Below the pieces are notes generated by a model, which was given only the letters and a program-made list of their open reading frames with translations, searched no databases and was not told the DNA's origin. From Citrus sinensis (lineage: Eukaryota > Streptophyta > Magnoliopsida > Sapindales > Rutaceae), in the NCBI RefSeq assembly GCF_022201045.2, contig NC_068558.1, positions 52,059,501 to 52,123,500 of the forward strand: a DNA stretch of 64,000 nt, given 5' to 3'. This document shows positions 20,542-34,531 of this stretch, piece after piece. Both the position numbers and the translations under genes were made by a program. Position 1 is the stretch's first letter, and each line of letters opens with the position of its first letter.

Positions 20542-22438
20542 CTTCATCAGTTCAGTGGTCGTTCGAGTTTGCTATTATTTATTATTTGTTCTTTTATTTG
20601 GGGTTATCGGTTATGATTTTTGGAGTTACGTCATTTGTCCTCCAAGGTTGGGGATGGTTGTCTTCATGGAAATTGTGAAAAGAACTAGATTAATCATCAT
20701 CGTCATCATCATAATTAAGACTTGTATAAAAAGATTCTGAGGTTGTTTTGAAGTGAACTTAAAGAATGGGTATATTCTCTCTAATTAATCTTTGCTTGAA
20801 GATCAATTATAATTTACGGTAGTTTGGGATTGTGGTAGTTTATAAAATAATTTATTTTTATTGTGCAGATAAAATAAGTTGTTGACTAAAAAAACAACCA
20901 CATATTTAATAAATTGTGTTGTTGCGATTGTTATGAATTTAACGTTTGTTAAATTTTATTTCGAAAGTGTTCTTTTATTCTATAACGATCAAGATATGTG
21001 TAAATTTAAATTATCTTTTATTTGTATATCAGGGTTTATGAAAAAGTAAGACATAATTATCCTTTAGTTAGAATGCTAAAATTATAATAGAAACTTTAAA
21101 AGGTTTTGATGACTTATTTAATAAGTTACTTATAAAAAGACTTCTAAAAACTGTTGTCAAAATAGATAAATTTATTAAAAAATTAACCTAACACTATTTT
21201 TATCAAAACTAATGAAACAAGCTGCTCATAGTGTTTCAACCGTAATTCTAATTGGGGTCTTAATATTTTCTTGGAGATCAATATTATTATATCTAAATTT
21301 AATGACCATTATTTTTTGGACCAACCACAGCATGTGAAACTTATTTAAAAAATAAAAAATTCTCTATTAGTAGGATTTCACGTGGCAATGTGTTATGAAG
21401 TGAATCACTTGTTCTTTTCTTCCCAAAGTTAATTTTATGTAAACTTTGGCATGTGAGAGTCAAAAGAACTTCCTTTTGGTTTTTCCATCTTGTTCCTTTC
21501 TGGTGGCCGAACACCCGAGTCAGTGACAGGCATGAGGATCCACAGTTGTACGAGATAAATCTTTTAAGCATAGTTGGGCATAAGCAGAGTAGTAGTAAGA
21601 GGGATGGCCTCTTGATTAGTCTACCACATAAGGAAAATTATTTGTGTCCCCATATATGGGAGAAACAAAGAAAGAAACAGGTACTCTACAATTTTACTCA
21701 AATTTCAAATCAACCGGATCAATATCATGAAGGATAAACATGCCTTTATTCCCTCATGCAGAAAACAGAAGAATTTTAAAATGGCACTTGAGCATCTGCA
21801 CGGCAATATGACCAGTCCGTTGAATAAGCAAGCAAATAATCATTGAGCATCTTACAAGGAATTTCCATGAAAATTGGCGTTTTAAGTATGAGTAAATTCA
21901 GATTTCATATTATGTTAGGAGATGAGCAATAATCTTCTTATCCTCGTTCAAAATACAGAAGTAAGGCCCAGTCATCACCAAAATAGTTCAATCAGCAACA
22001 TAAACGAGCTTGCAATATAAGCCGCACCAAGAGCTGAGTCCAAAAACCTGTTTATGCTCACTCCATTTTCAGCAAAATTTAATGTACTCAGGTCAAGCAT
22101 TTGGCTCCAAAAAACAAAACTGTAACTCAACAGGCCAAAACCATACTTAGACCAGGCTAACAGATAAAAAGAAGCCAAATATGCATCTCAAAGGAGGACA
22201 ATGATAAAATGTCACCAGATCAAGCATCCAAATGCAGAATTGGATTACAGCAGAAAAACAACAGACGTCATGAGACATGGGTTCTTCAAATTCTACTCAT
22301 TATCAGACAGATTTGGATTATTTTCCATCTACCTTACAGAGATCATATGCAAAGCCTACAAAAAACAGGGTAGAACAGATAATTTTTTTTCTTGATGCCC
22401 CCACAATAAATTCAAGAAGAGAAACTTCCTTATTCAAA
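20542..22438. other. Intergenic between inhibitor and mtACP genes
   Basis: No gene supported. The right part (from roughly 22200) is probably the 3' UTR of the minus-strand acyl carrier protein gene. Open frames at 21453-21737 and 22201-22543 lack any family features. Confidence 0.6.
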
Positions 22439-23664
22439 TTAACTAGCCATCGGATGATTGTAGATGTACTCAATGGCAAGATTACACGCATCAATCCTAA
22501 CAGCTTCCTTGTCAGGGATTTCAAGCTTGAACTCCTCTTCTAGCGCCATTACAATCTCCACATTGTCCAAGCTATCCAAGCCCAAATCCTTCTGGAAATG
22601 CACATCAGGAGTCACCTGAATGGTTAAGAAGTGTGAGAAAACGACAAGCAAAACAAAGGCAGCAAACATGATCACGTGACAAAACTTGATTAGAATAATT
22701 TTTCCATAATGTGCGAATGAAATTTGGTGCTTGTAGCTAAACAAAACCACATGTTAAGACAAAAAATGATAACATGTCAATGTCACACATGGTGTGAAGT
22801 TAAATCCACAGAACGACATTATTAAGGTAACTAACGGGGAAATGCAGCACAGGCTCAACAAGCTGCAAGTGACAAATAAGATCCACAAAATCGATAAATC
22901 AAGACGATAAAGCCAAAAATGGAAAAGAAAATGTAATGGACAGAGCAACCATTAGGATTCATGAGGTTATATGGCCATAAATGGGGCATGGTTTGGAAGT
23001 AAAGATCTATTAGCTAACCACTCACTAGGAATAACGAGAGCATCTCCGAATAATTGAAGTTCTCTATCTAAAAGAGAATTCAAATGCTCAAATTAAAGCT
23101 AAAGCTGCATTATGGAGTCTACTTGTACACAGTGATTGTGGTTTGAAAGGCGTCAAATAGATTTAGGGGATGAAACCCAGGCCCAGTACAACCAATGTTC
23201 AAAGGAAGCATATCGAATTCAGAAATACACCAATTTTCCCCTACTTTTAGGGAGGCAAATGCCATCAAACATTTGCTTGAGGATTAAACAAAATTGAATC
23301 CCCAATCTTTCCTCAGATTCAATCAATTTTTAGGAAGTTAAGACTAAAAAATTGAATTACAAATTAGAATTTCCCAGTAAATCAAACAGTCAATTAATTG
23401 AAAAAAAGTGAAAAATGAAAAAAAGGAGAAAGGGGGGGGGGGGGGGAGGGGGGGGTGTAATTTGACCTGGGAGGGATCGACTTTGGGGAAGCACTTGACA
23501 ACAGAGAGCACTCTGTCAATGACCTCTTCTTTGGTCAAATGATCGTCGTGGGATGACATGAAACGCAGAGAACCTAACACACTCCATCGCTGTTTGGATC
23601 CGGTTAAGGCTAGGGTTTGTACTGGTACTCGAACGTGGTCAAGCACAGCTCTTCTCAATGCCAT
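22439..23664 (-). CDS. Mitochondrial acyl carrier protein (mtACP)
   Basis: Two coding exons, 23467-23664 and 22439-22615, joined at a codon boundary, giving 124 residues. Residues 1 to about 35 are a basic mitochondrial presequence ([20 protein letters not shown]). The acyl carrier domain follows: [20 protein letters not shown], then [20 protein letters not shown] with Ser81 of the DSL motif as the 4'-phosphopantetheine site, then [17 protein letters not shown] and the C-terminal [11 protein letters not shown]. It carries growing acyl chains in mitochondrial fatty-acid synthesis (octanoate for lipoate) and is found with respiratory complex I. It closely follows Arabidopsis mtACP1/mtACP2; neighbouring genes suggest mtACP1 (At2g44620). 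The intron begins right next to a C-rich tract on its coding strand (the G15-A-G8 run at 23432-23455), an unusual surrounding for a splice donor. Confidence 0.93.
23432..23455. repeat. Poly(G) tract in mtACP intron
   Basis: G15, one A, then G8 on the + strand, ending about 12 bases from the intron's 5' splice site on the minus strand. Confidence 0.9.
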
Positions 23665-23878
23665 CTCTCTCTCTCTGCTCTTTTGGCTATTGGTAGTGAA
23701 GGAATCCCCTCAATTGCTTGGTAATAATAATAATGCCCAGTAAGTAAGTATTTTCTTTATAATAAGGCTTTAGTGCTCAGTAACTATTTCTGTAACTCAA
23801 TTTTCGAAACCATTTTTTTTAAATAAATAGATTTATTATTAATATTTTTTATACACAATATTAAAAAAAATATATAAA

Positions 23879-24112
23879 GGGTTAATTTTTAGAATAACCC
23901 CTCATGAAATAATAATATTTAAAATACCCTCTAAATGATTGTAAACCTCAACTTATCCTCATTTTTATAGAGAAGATGAAAAAAAAATCATTAATTAACC
24001 CCTAATTTTCTTCTTATCTTTTGAAAAAAAATAGAGCAAATTGAAGTTTAAAATAATTTAGAGGATATTTTGAAAATTATCATTTTAGGATGAGATAATC
24101 CGAAATTTACCC
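23879..24112. mobile_element. Palindromic MITE, about 234 bp
   Basis: The left arm begins GGGTTAATTTTTAGAATAAC and the right arm, on the other strand, GGGTAAATTTCGGATTATCT. The two arms stay similar for about 70 bases (for example AAAATACCCTCTAAATGATT versus AAAATATCCTCTAAATTATT). No coding capacity. I could not assign a superfamily or a clean target duplication. Confidence 0.65.
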
Positions 24113-25175
24113 ATATCCAAAACACTATTTGAAACTCGACATATTGTTTTTGAATTGGTATTTACTTAAAACAAAAATGTGAAAGAGAATTAGTATTTTG
24201 GAGTTGTTGTCTTTTTAGTTTAAGTCCTAAGTACTCATTTGATATCATTTCATGTTTTCTATATCTAAAAAATAATAACAATAATATGCATTTGGCATAC
24301 ATAATTAGAAATAATAAACAAATAAATTATGTGTTAAGTGGTAGTACTATTTTAAGCATAAGTTTTACTAAATATGTAAGTGATATTTGTATTTTAAAAG
24401 TTAATAACGCTAGTTTACCTTTTAATGTAAGATAATGAAGAGTTTTAAAATGAGAATTTCTAATTATCTATAACCATTTTTTATTTTTTACTTTTAGTTT
24501 TGCCTTTGGAATTCTGACTGTATGAACTAAGCTCACGTCCATGGACCAAATTTGGTTAGATTCATTTTCTCGCCCGCGGGTGAACCCCATTTCTCTACTC
24601 ATAAAAAGAATAGCCCAGGAATTTATTTTCCTACAAATCAATTTGTTTCCAATTTTATTCTTTTTTTTCCTTCACCGATTAATCAACCATGATTTAATAG
24701 AGGAAGAAGCCAGACGAACAAGATGAGTTTTTGAGAAACAAAAATAGAGGGACAAAAGTTGTGGGTTAATTTTGAATTATTCTGATGAATAAACTATCTA
24801 TAAATCATCTCTTATTTTTTAAAACTTCAATTTACTTTACTTTTATGAAGAAAATAAGAAAAAAAAAACCATCATTTCACCTCATTTTCTCTCTTTTTTT
24901 TTTTTGGAAAGAAAAAAAATTTCTTAAAATTTTAAAAAATAAAAAAATAAATTTACTGTTTTATATTAATTACTATAATATAAAAAGATAAGAATAAAAA
25001 GTGGAATATAATATAATTTATATTATATTATATTATAATACTATATAATATTCTATTAAAAATTAATTTTTATATCAATAGCTTTTGCTATATAGAGATA
25101 AGAAAAGTTGATGTGTCAATTGGTGCGTTGCACAAATCTGAGGGCCCCCTTGAGTTTATGTAATGCGCCAAAATC

Positions 25176-25365
25176 TACATTATAATGCATAACAATGAAA
25201 TTTCTAAAATTACCATACACGGTCAGCAATACGTTAATGTAATAATACTATGCTATTAGTGAGACATTAATACATTATAATGCATAACAATGAAATTTCT
25301 AAAATTACCATACACGGTCAGCAATATGTTAATGTAATAATACTATGCTATTAGTGAGACATTAA
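25176..25365. repeat. 95-bp tandem duplication
   Basis: Two back-to-back 95-base units (25176-25270 and 25271-25365), each starting TACATTATAATGCATAACAA and ending GAGACATTAA, with one visible difference (AATACG versus AATATG). This indicates a recent duplication in intergenic DNA upstream of RABH1B. Confidence 0.95.
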
Positions 25366-26024
25366 GATTTGGCTTAGTGTGGATGATTGGATGAATTACT
25401 GAAATATGCAGACGGCTTGAGAAGAAATGGGGGTTATGAAATGACTTACCTTTTAAAATGTTGGAGAGGAAATTTAGTAGGTGTCAATTTAAGGAAGAAG
25501 ATGGGTGGGGTGGGAACAAATTGACTCATGATTTTAGTTTGTATTTGTTATGGGATGGCTTATAATTTTATTCTCACGTAATATTTAAAGAAATATCTTG
25601 CTTCATTCGCATTAGGAAAAGAAATATCTCTTAAATCAATTAAATTAAGAAAAAAAAAATGAATTTAGATAATTATTGGGACTCTTTTCCATAAGAGTAT
25701 GGTTCCCATTTACGCGGCAGAATTTACCTTTGTGAAGGAAAAGATAAAAAGCCTGAGGGGTTATGTAAAGGAAAACAGAAAATGTGGAGAAAACGGTGTA
25801 CATGGTGAGAGGCTGGCTCTGCCAGAGCCACTGAGCCAGAGCCAGCGCCAGCGCCCGCGCACGCGTGCAGAAAATTCGTACATACACACACCTGCAGAGA
25901 ATTACTTCTATTCTATGCATAAATAAATAAAGGGGGCAGGCAGGCAGGCAGGCAGGCATCAAAGGCAAATCCCGAAAATCCGAGGCCCCCGAGATCTCGT
26001 CCTCCATCTCCTTCTCTCCGTTGA

Positions 26025-28086
<2,062 letters not shown>

Positions 28087-30366
28087 GATAATACATCTTC
28101 TGGGCCCTTCTTTGCAACATTTCCATAATGCTTCTGTAATCTCTTTTAAGTGTCTGTAAAGTTTTGTCCTCCCCTTCTATAGCATTGACGTTTTGGGTTT
28201 GTTTGACTTTGTTAAGAAAGTTAAATCTTGAAGAGGATATTATTGTGGTAGTCAGCTAGCCCTAACCTGTCTCATATATACAAATACATGATGTATGGTT
28301 CTTGTGGCCTCACAGAGATTTGTGCCAAATTCCCTCTTTAGGAATGTATTTAGTTTCATTTTCAAAACTAGTATTCCATTGAACAAAGTGGATTTTTGTA
28401 CCATCTCATATTCCATTTTGTTGTGGTGCTTTTACCCGGTGGAAATTAAACTATTGGTGAAGGGTCCGATGGCCTCTCAGTTTATGTAGGTACCTTATCG
28501 GACGGTACGCCTGCCTCAAACAAGCGATCAAATGAAAAACTTAATTTACGCTTACAACTAAGCCTGAGATTTGAATTTTTCATTCATTATTGTCACCTTC
28601 ACTGTGGAATTACTCATGTCGGGGCCACTTGGCATGCGAAGAATTATCATTGAATGGACTTCTCGAACCTGAGAACAAGGGAAAAACCAGTTAATTGGCT
28701 CGCGAGTATATATTTTAAAGTGCTATTTGGGATTGAGGTGCCTAGATTACAGTTGAAAAAAAAATTATAATTATAAAATAAAAATTAATAATACGTAATA
28801 AATATAAATTTTAAATAATAATTTTGATAAAATTATTAAACATATAATAAATTTTTTATTATACAAGTAAAAAATCGTATTAATATATTTTTTAAATTAT
28901 ATCAGTTAATATTTATCAAATATTTTAATATTATAATTTAAAAATTACAGTTGTCCAACTTCAATCACAAACTCATCTAAATAAATGCCAAATGATTAAT
29001 CTCAATAGTGCATTTTAAAAGATGCTTGCCACCGAAAGCCGAACGTTAATATATATTTTGCCGTCTTCGATCAGATCGTGCGGTCAGAAATGATCCTTTA
29101 ATTGGAACATCATGACAAACTTTATTGAAAAATTGCCATTTCTGCAAACTAGAGTAAATAATTGGCCCAGCGGCAGATTTGAAATGAATAAATAACCAAC
29201 CACCAAAGCCCTTTTCATGCAAAGGCCTCTTATGACCTTTTGCACTTTCTTGTTTTGTTCCCCTTTTCTGACAGTTAGCTTACTTACATGCGTAACACAC
29301 GTGGACTCTGTTGATGGGTTCAATTTCATCGGAAATTTCGGCTTCAATTGAATCTCGGCAGCCGTGAAAACAACTGCCACGCATCTGATTCCATGTAGCG
29401 TACAGAATTAGACCCTTTTTTGAACTCTTTTAATTGGTGGTGTCTTTTCAGTTTCTTATTTATTCTAACGCTTGCTCCTTCTGCCTCTTTTTTTTTTTTT
29501 TTGGTGTTTTTTAAACTCGAAGGGCTCGAGCTTCGTTCAGTTCGTGCGGCTATAAATCTTTGAACAGCATGGCAGGTTTCTGTCTTCTCTGTCTTCTTTC
29601 TTTTTGTTTGAAGATTACGGTGAAATTTTGATCTGGGTTTTTATTGTTTTAGTCTTTATCACAATTTAAGCAAATGCTGAATGATTAGTAGAAGAAGTTG
29701 AATTAAATAATTTATTTTCTGGAGCTAAGGAAACCGAAACTCTTTTGCTCAGTTGGTCTAGATGATTTATCATCGGCTTAAACCCACAAGCCTTCCTTTT
29801 TTCTTTTTCCTTTTTCCATATGTGGACATTTTTTACTGTTAGAATTTAGAAAATCATAAAATTGTAGTAATGTCCAAATGGTTGGAAACTTGGAATTGAA
29901 TTTTTTGTGTAACAGATTGGGGTTTAATTCTATAATCTGAAGTAACAAGGCTTCAAGCTTAAGTAACACAAAATCTTCAATTGCAATAGCTTCGATTAAT
30001 GGTGTTATATGGCAAGTGTGTTTTTTAATCGGATAGCTCTGCCCTCGAGCTTGAGGTTTTAATCTTTTTGTTAGCAGAACCCTAGTTTACTTCGGCTTTA
30101 ATAATGAATAAAATTCTTTCGTTGAAACCAAATTATGAATACCATTTGCTATTGTAGAATAGACTAATTTAAAAATGGGATAAGGATAGCATGCTCAATA
30201 AGGCGTGAGTTCAATTACCATAAGGGTGTCCTCCTAATAACATCCATGAATCTGATTAATTACCCTTCAGACGCTGTGAGCATATGCTTTCTACCTTTTT
30301 CTTTATTATCAGGTTCACCTCTCACCAATGAATCTATATTGTGTTTGCATGTCTACAGTAATTGAT
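28087..30366. other. 3' UTR of RABH1B, repeat, upstream of purine permease
   Basis: The RABH1B 3' UTR probably extends some hundred bases. A palindromic repeat lies at about 28720-28990. A pyrimidine-rich stretch and TATAAAT near 29552, followed by ATGGCAG at 29569, may be the first exon region of the purine permease (see findings). Confidence 0.5.
28720..28990. repeat. hAT-like palindromic MITE
   Basis: The left end contains TTTGGGATTGAGGTGCCTAG and TTACAGTTG; the right end, inverted, contains TTTGTGATTGAAGTTGGACA and ACTGTAATT. The interior is nearly pure A/T. A related sequence, with TTTTATTATACAA and an AACTTC-type end, appears around 41970-42150. Ends are approximate. Confidence 0.5.
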
Positions 30367-30915
30367 AGTGGGAGCAAATTCTTCAGATATGTCCTACCAT
30401 ACGGTCTGTTATATAAATAGGCAAATGCTTCCTTCCATTATGGATAGTAATACTATGGCTGACCATTGTGGGTATAATGGTAGATGTCGGGATCAAGTTA
30501 TTATTATTTCTTTTTCGGCTTTTGTATTAAGCTTATAGATTTTTCATGATAAATGATTCCCTACAAAAAGTTTTTTTTCAGTGAACGTGTCATGGTTAAT
30601 TAACTCCTTTTTTTTTCTTTTTGTAAATTATAAAAAACAAAAACGAAGAAAAAAATTCGATTTCATCCCGTATTTAGTACAGTGGCGAAGAATCAAATTA
30701 TCACTATATTTATTCCTTTTTCTACTTCGTCTTCCAAGTGCAGGATAACCCCAAGGGGTTGCGGGTCTTTTTCTACCAATCGGAGCCCTTCCTTCACCAC
30801 CCCCATGGGGGTGGTCTACAGGGTTCATAACTACTCCTCTTACTACAGGACGCTTCCCTAGCCAACATTTAGATCTGGGTTTACCCAAACTTTTCTGGTT
30901 TAATCTGCTTTCTAT
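30367..30915 (-). other. Nuclear plastid DNA insertion (rps19-rpl2)
   Basis: On the minus strand this reads like a continuous piece of a chloroplast genome. First comes the 3' part of rpl2 (about 30915-30680: [20 protein letters not shown], then [30 protein letters not shown]), then the short spacer, then the start of rps19 (from 30593: CATGACACGTTCACTG, an MTRSL start) and its body down to the equivalent of VGHK...EFAP. The gene order rpl2-rps19 is that of the plastome. Both genes are incomplete and the rps19 part is shifted out of frame in places, so this is a decayed transfer, not a working gene. It lies upstream of, or in the leader intron of, the purine permease gene. Confidence 0.85.
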
Positions 30916-31626
30916 GCATTTGGAGGTGTGTGAATCAAATTGTAACCTGTAGTGCCTACTTTGAATTTTTATTTTTGTTATTATTATTATTTTATAGATT
31001 TTTTGCATGAATGGATACCAAACCTTTCTGCATGGACCCCACCCATGTTAAACCCTGGACTCTTGTACCACCCAGGAGAGTTTAACTAACTGAACCAACT
31101 AGCACCCACAGGTGGTTGCCTTGTGCTGAATATATGTTTATGCATGAAATAGACTTCCTAATGCTGAGCTTTTAATTTTCTTCAGACCTCCCTCTCATGT
31201 TTTTTCTTGTTGTCTCTTTTAAGGTTTGTAGAAGATGTAATTTGTTATCTAGACAGGAGTATGAACAATTTATCACTTATCAATGTTATTTTTTGTGTTT
31301 TTAATTAACAATGGCTAATTTCATTCTTGCCATATAAAGATTCACTTCTGTATTTGCTGTTGTATTGCCATTTATCCCTTTTTAGGAAATACAACTTCTG
31401 GTTACTTTTTAAATCAAGATGATGGATGAATTGTGTATTTCTTTGTTTTTTAACCTGAAATGGTAAGAGTAAACATTGTACCAGTCGAGTTTATGAACTT
31501 ACAGTGTTTAAAGTACTTTTACGATCCTTTTAGTAGGATACATAGACTTTTCTTTAACGGTATTTTGTTGTGTTTTTGTTATAGACTTTCTTTAATGGTA
31601 CCTTTTTTGTGTTTTTATTATATCCA

Positions 31627-32718
31627 ATGGCAGATAATGAAGAACCGATGATTATAGACAAATATTTAACCAACCAATCACCATTATTTCGTAAACTCAA
31701 GAGCTGGCAATGGTGGGTTTTGGTGGTAGTTAACATTTTCTTCCTCATCGCAGGCCAGGCTGCTGCTGTTATTTTAGGAAGATATTATTATGATCAGGGT
31801 GGAAACAGTAAATGGTTGGCCACCCTTGTGCAAACTGCTGCCTTTCCAATCCTCTACATCCCTCTCTTTCTTCTCCCTGCTTCTCAAGAGGTTTCATCTT
31901 CTTCTAGATATCCTTCTTTTGTGACTCTTGCCTTGGTTTACTTAGTTCTTGGAGCAATATTAGCCGGTGACAACATGTTGTATTCTGTTGGGCTGTTGTA
32001 CCTTTCTGCCTCTACCTATTCCCTCATTTGTGCAAGCCAATTGGCTTTTAATGCTGTTTTCTCTTACTTCATCAATTCTCAGAAATTCACTGCCTTAATC
32101 CTCAACTCTGTTGTCATCCTCTCTTTATCTGCTGCTCTCATTGCAGTCAATGAAGGTTCTGAAGGACCATCAAAAGTGTCAAAGTGGAAATATATACTCG
32201 GCTTCATTTCTACCGTTGGAGCTTCTGCAATTTACTCTCTTTTGCTTTCTCTGATGCAGCTTTCCTTCCAGAAGGTGCTGAAAAGGCAAAGTTTTGGTGT
32301 GGTTTTGGATATGCAAATTTATACTTCGTTTGTTGCTACTTGTATTTGCATTGTGGGTCTCTTTGCCAGTGGGGAATGGAGAACTTTGAGTGGGGAAATG
32401 CAGGGCTTTGGCAAGGGAAAGGTTTCTTATGTGATGGTAATAGTTTGGACAGCTGTGTCTTGGCAGGTTTGTTCTGTTGGTGTTGTGGGATTGATATATG
32501 TGGTTTCTTCACTCTTCTCCAACGTAATTAGTACATCTTCTTTGGCTATTACACCTGTTGTTTCGGTGATAGTTTTCCATGACAAGGTGAATGGTGTGAA
32601 GGTAATTGCTATGCTTATGGCAATTTGGGGTTTTGCTTCTTACATTTATCAGAATTACCTCGATGATTATAGGTCAAGGAAATCACGATATGATGGAGAA
32701 ACCCGTAACGACCCTTAA
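31627..32718 (+). CDS. Purine permease (PUP family)
   Basis: An uninterrupted frame of 363 residues for a plant purine permease of the drug/metabolite transporter superfamily. It has a short hydrophilic N terminus (MADNEEPMIIDKYL), then about ten hydrophobic segments. Family hallmarks are GQAAAVILGRYYYDQGGNSK after the first segment, WLATLVQTAAFPILYIPLF, GDNMLYSVGLLYLSASTYSL, ICASQLAFNAVFSYFINSQK, and the final WGFASYIYQNYLDDY. PUPs move purine bases, cytokinins or related alkaloids across the plasma membrane or tonoplast; the substrate cannot be told from sequence. It resembles the PUP10/PUP11/PUP21 group. The true start may be split: ATGGCAG at 29569 followed by GT, and the acceptor ATGGCAG|AT at 31627-31633, would give the same first residues, so the protein is the same under either model. 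Confidence 0.9.
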   Translation: MADNEEPMIIDKYLTNQSPLFRKLKSWQWWVLVVVNIFFLIAGQAAAVILGRYYYDQGGNSKWLATLVQTAAFPILYIPLFLLPASQEVSSSSRYPSFVTLALVYLVLGAILAGDNMLYSVGLLYLSASTYSLICASQLAFNAVFSYFINSQKFTALILNSVVILSLSAALIAVNEGSEGPSKVSKWKYILGFISTVGASAIYSLLLSLMQLSFQKVLKRQSFGVVLDMQIYTSFVATCICIVGLFASGEWRTLSGEMQGFGKGKVSYVMVIVWTAVSWQVCSVGVVGLIYVVSSLFSNVISTSSLAITPVVSVIVFHDKVNGVKVIAMLMAIWGFASYIYQNYLDDYRSRKSRYDGETRNDP

Positions 32719-33990
32719 TGTCCTTGATTATCTGTGGAAGTGACACACAGAAACTTGTTTGTCATAGATACTTCTTGATCAGTCATTTTTCCTCTGTAAT
32801 TGATAACCATTTTTTAGGAATCTGAAACGATTTCCGTAAGTTCTATGTGTGGCTGTTATGACTGAAAAGCATGAAATGAATCATGCTTTTATACATATTA
32901 ATTATATGGGTTTCTTGATCTTTTAGAATATATTTGTCAGTAGCAACTTTAGAAACAGTTGCGTGATGCATGCATCACCTTTACGTACTTGGCTGGGAAG
33001 ATTCACGGGTCTTATTCATAGAATTTTCCAAGTAGGTCCAGTTTCTTTTCGTAGACGACATACCAGAAGTTTGTAGGTGGATGCATATGAACATATTAAT
33101 AGCTTCTACTTAGTTATAGACCTTGTAGTCCTCAGTTTTTTTTTTAATTTCCAAAGACAATTACTTAAAATTGCAATCAGAGGACGGAAAGAGACTGATC
33201 CCTTTTTAACGGTGGTTCCAGAACTTTTGTATCAGAGACTCTTTTGCTTATTTTCTAGAAACCCAAACGTCGGATTTTCAAATGGGGGATGTATCTCCTC
33301 ATGATCATTTTCTGGTGTCTGAATATGGCTTTGACTGTTAATGCCTCTCATTTACTCGTAAAAGCGCATGTTTAATGTCGTCTAAGCTTTGTATGTCCAT
33401 CTTACAAATACATTTTGAGATTATTGATTCCCTGAATTGATGTTCTTGCCTGCATGAATTGGTACAAGAGCAATTTTAAAATATTGTTGTTGTCACTGAA
33501 GAAGCCGAAGCCGCCAATTAGCAAGACTTGTTAGATAAACGACCCGTCGACACTCACTCGTCAGGAGTTAGTTTCTTTCTTTAATTAATTAACTAATATT
33601 TTTAATTGAATTTGAAGATATAACGGGCCCCACATCTCAGCCACTCTCCAATCCGATGAAAGGTTTTCGTTTACTTTTACTACAATTTTAAAAGAGTAAC
33701 ATCGACATCGTGTAAGTGGAGTTGAGACTGGTTCAAAGCTTAAATTAATATTTTACAGGACCACGTTTTCGGCTGTTAAAATCTCAAACCGCAGTTATTG
33801 ACTATTGGAAGTGAAAGTGATGGGGCCGTTTGGAGTTGCTGAAAGAAAATCTGCTTTCTGTTACTTCGAATTATTAAAAGGAGTTGCAATTCGTATTATT
33901 CGGTTGCGTAAAAACTTAAGCTAATACGGGGTATAACTTACTGAACGAAAGTGTCTTAAGTCCAACCATATTAAAAAAAAAAAAAAGGTA

Positions 33991-34010
33991 GGGGGAGGGG
34001 GGAGGGGGGG
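33991..34010. repeat. G-run cluster, possible G-quadruplex
   Basis: GGGGGAGGGGGGAGGGGGGG after a long A run. It has enough closely spaced G runs to fold as a G-quadruplex, in intergenic DNA. Confidence 0.7.
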
Positions 34011-34514
34011 ATGGTCAATTTTAATTTAAAACATGACAAATATGTCAATAATATTTTTAAACGAACTACAGACAGACGAATATGCATAATTAATAAATAG
34101 AATAGACACAGTTGTTGCAAAATGAACAAGTGTCGTTTACGGTAAATCAATATTATAAATAAGACACAAAGTTGTTGATTGCCCTTTATTGTAGGTCATA
34201 TGTACTTCAATTTTATTTTTTAACTCTTTCCCTAATTTATGAGTCGAAATTTTCAAAATTAGAATATTTTATATTTGCAATTGTTGTAAAAGGAAATGGC
34301 AAATGGGGGGAAAAAGTCAGATGTATTAATTATTTGTTAATTAATTTGGACAGTCCTTCTCCATTATGCTTATTGAACAGCACATGGACAAGTCAGAGAA
34401 TTTAATTACGACTTTTATTCAAATTATTCATTTTCAAAGACGGCAACAATTGATTTTTACAACGTCCTTCATTAACTCCTCGACCAACGAAGATTTTGAA
34501 TTTTCTTGCCTCCG

Positions 34515-34531
34515 CCCCCCCCCCCCCCCCC
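34515..34531. repeat. Poly(C) tract
   Basis: Seventeen C in a row followed by T-rich and A-rich homopolymers up to about 34588. Confidence 0.9.

Noticed and set aside
30628-31008. Ribosomal protein L2-like frame as a working gene
   Set aside because: It holds only the C-terminal part of plastid rpl2, is continuous with plastid spacer and rps19 sequence, and has no targeting peptide; it is a plastid DNA insertion.
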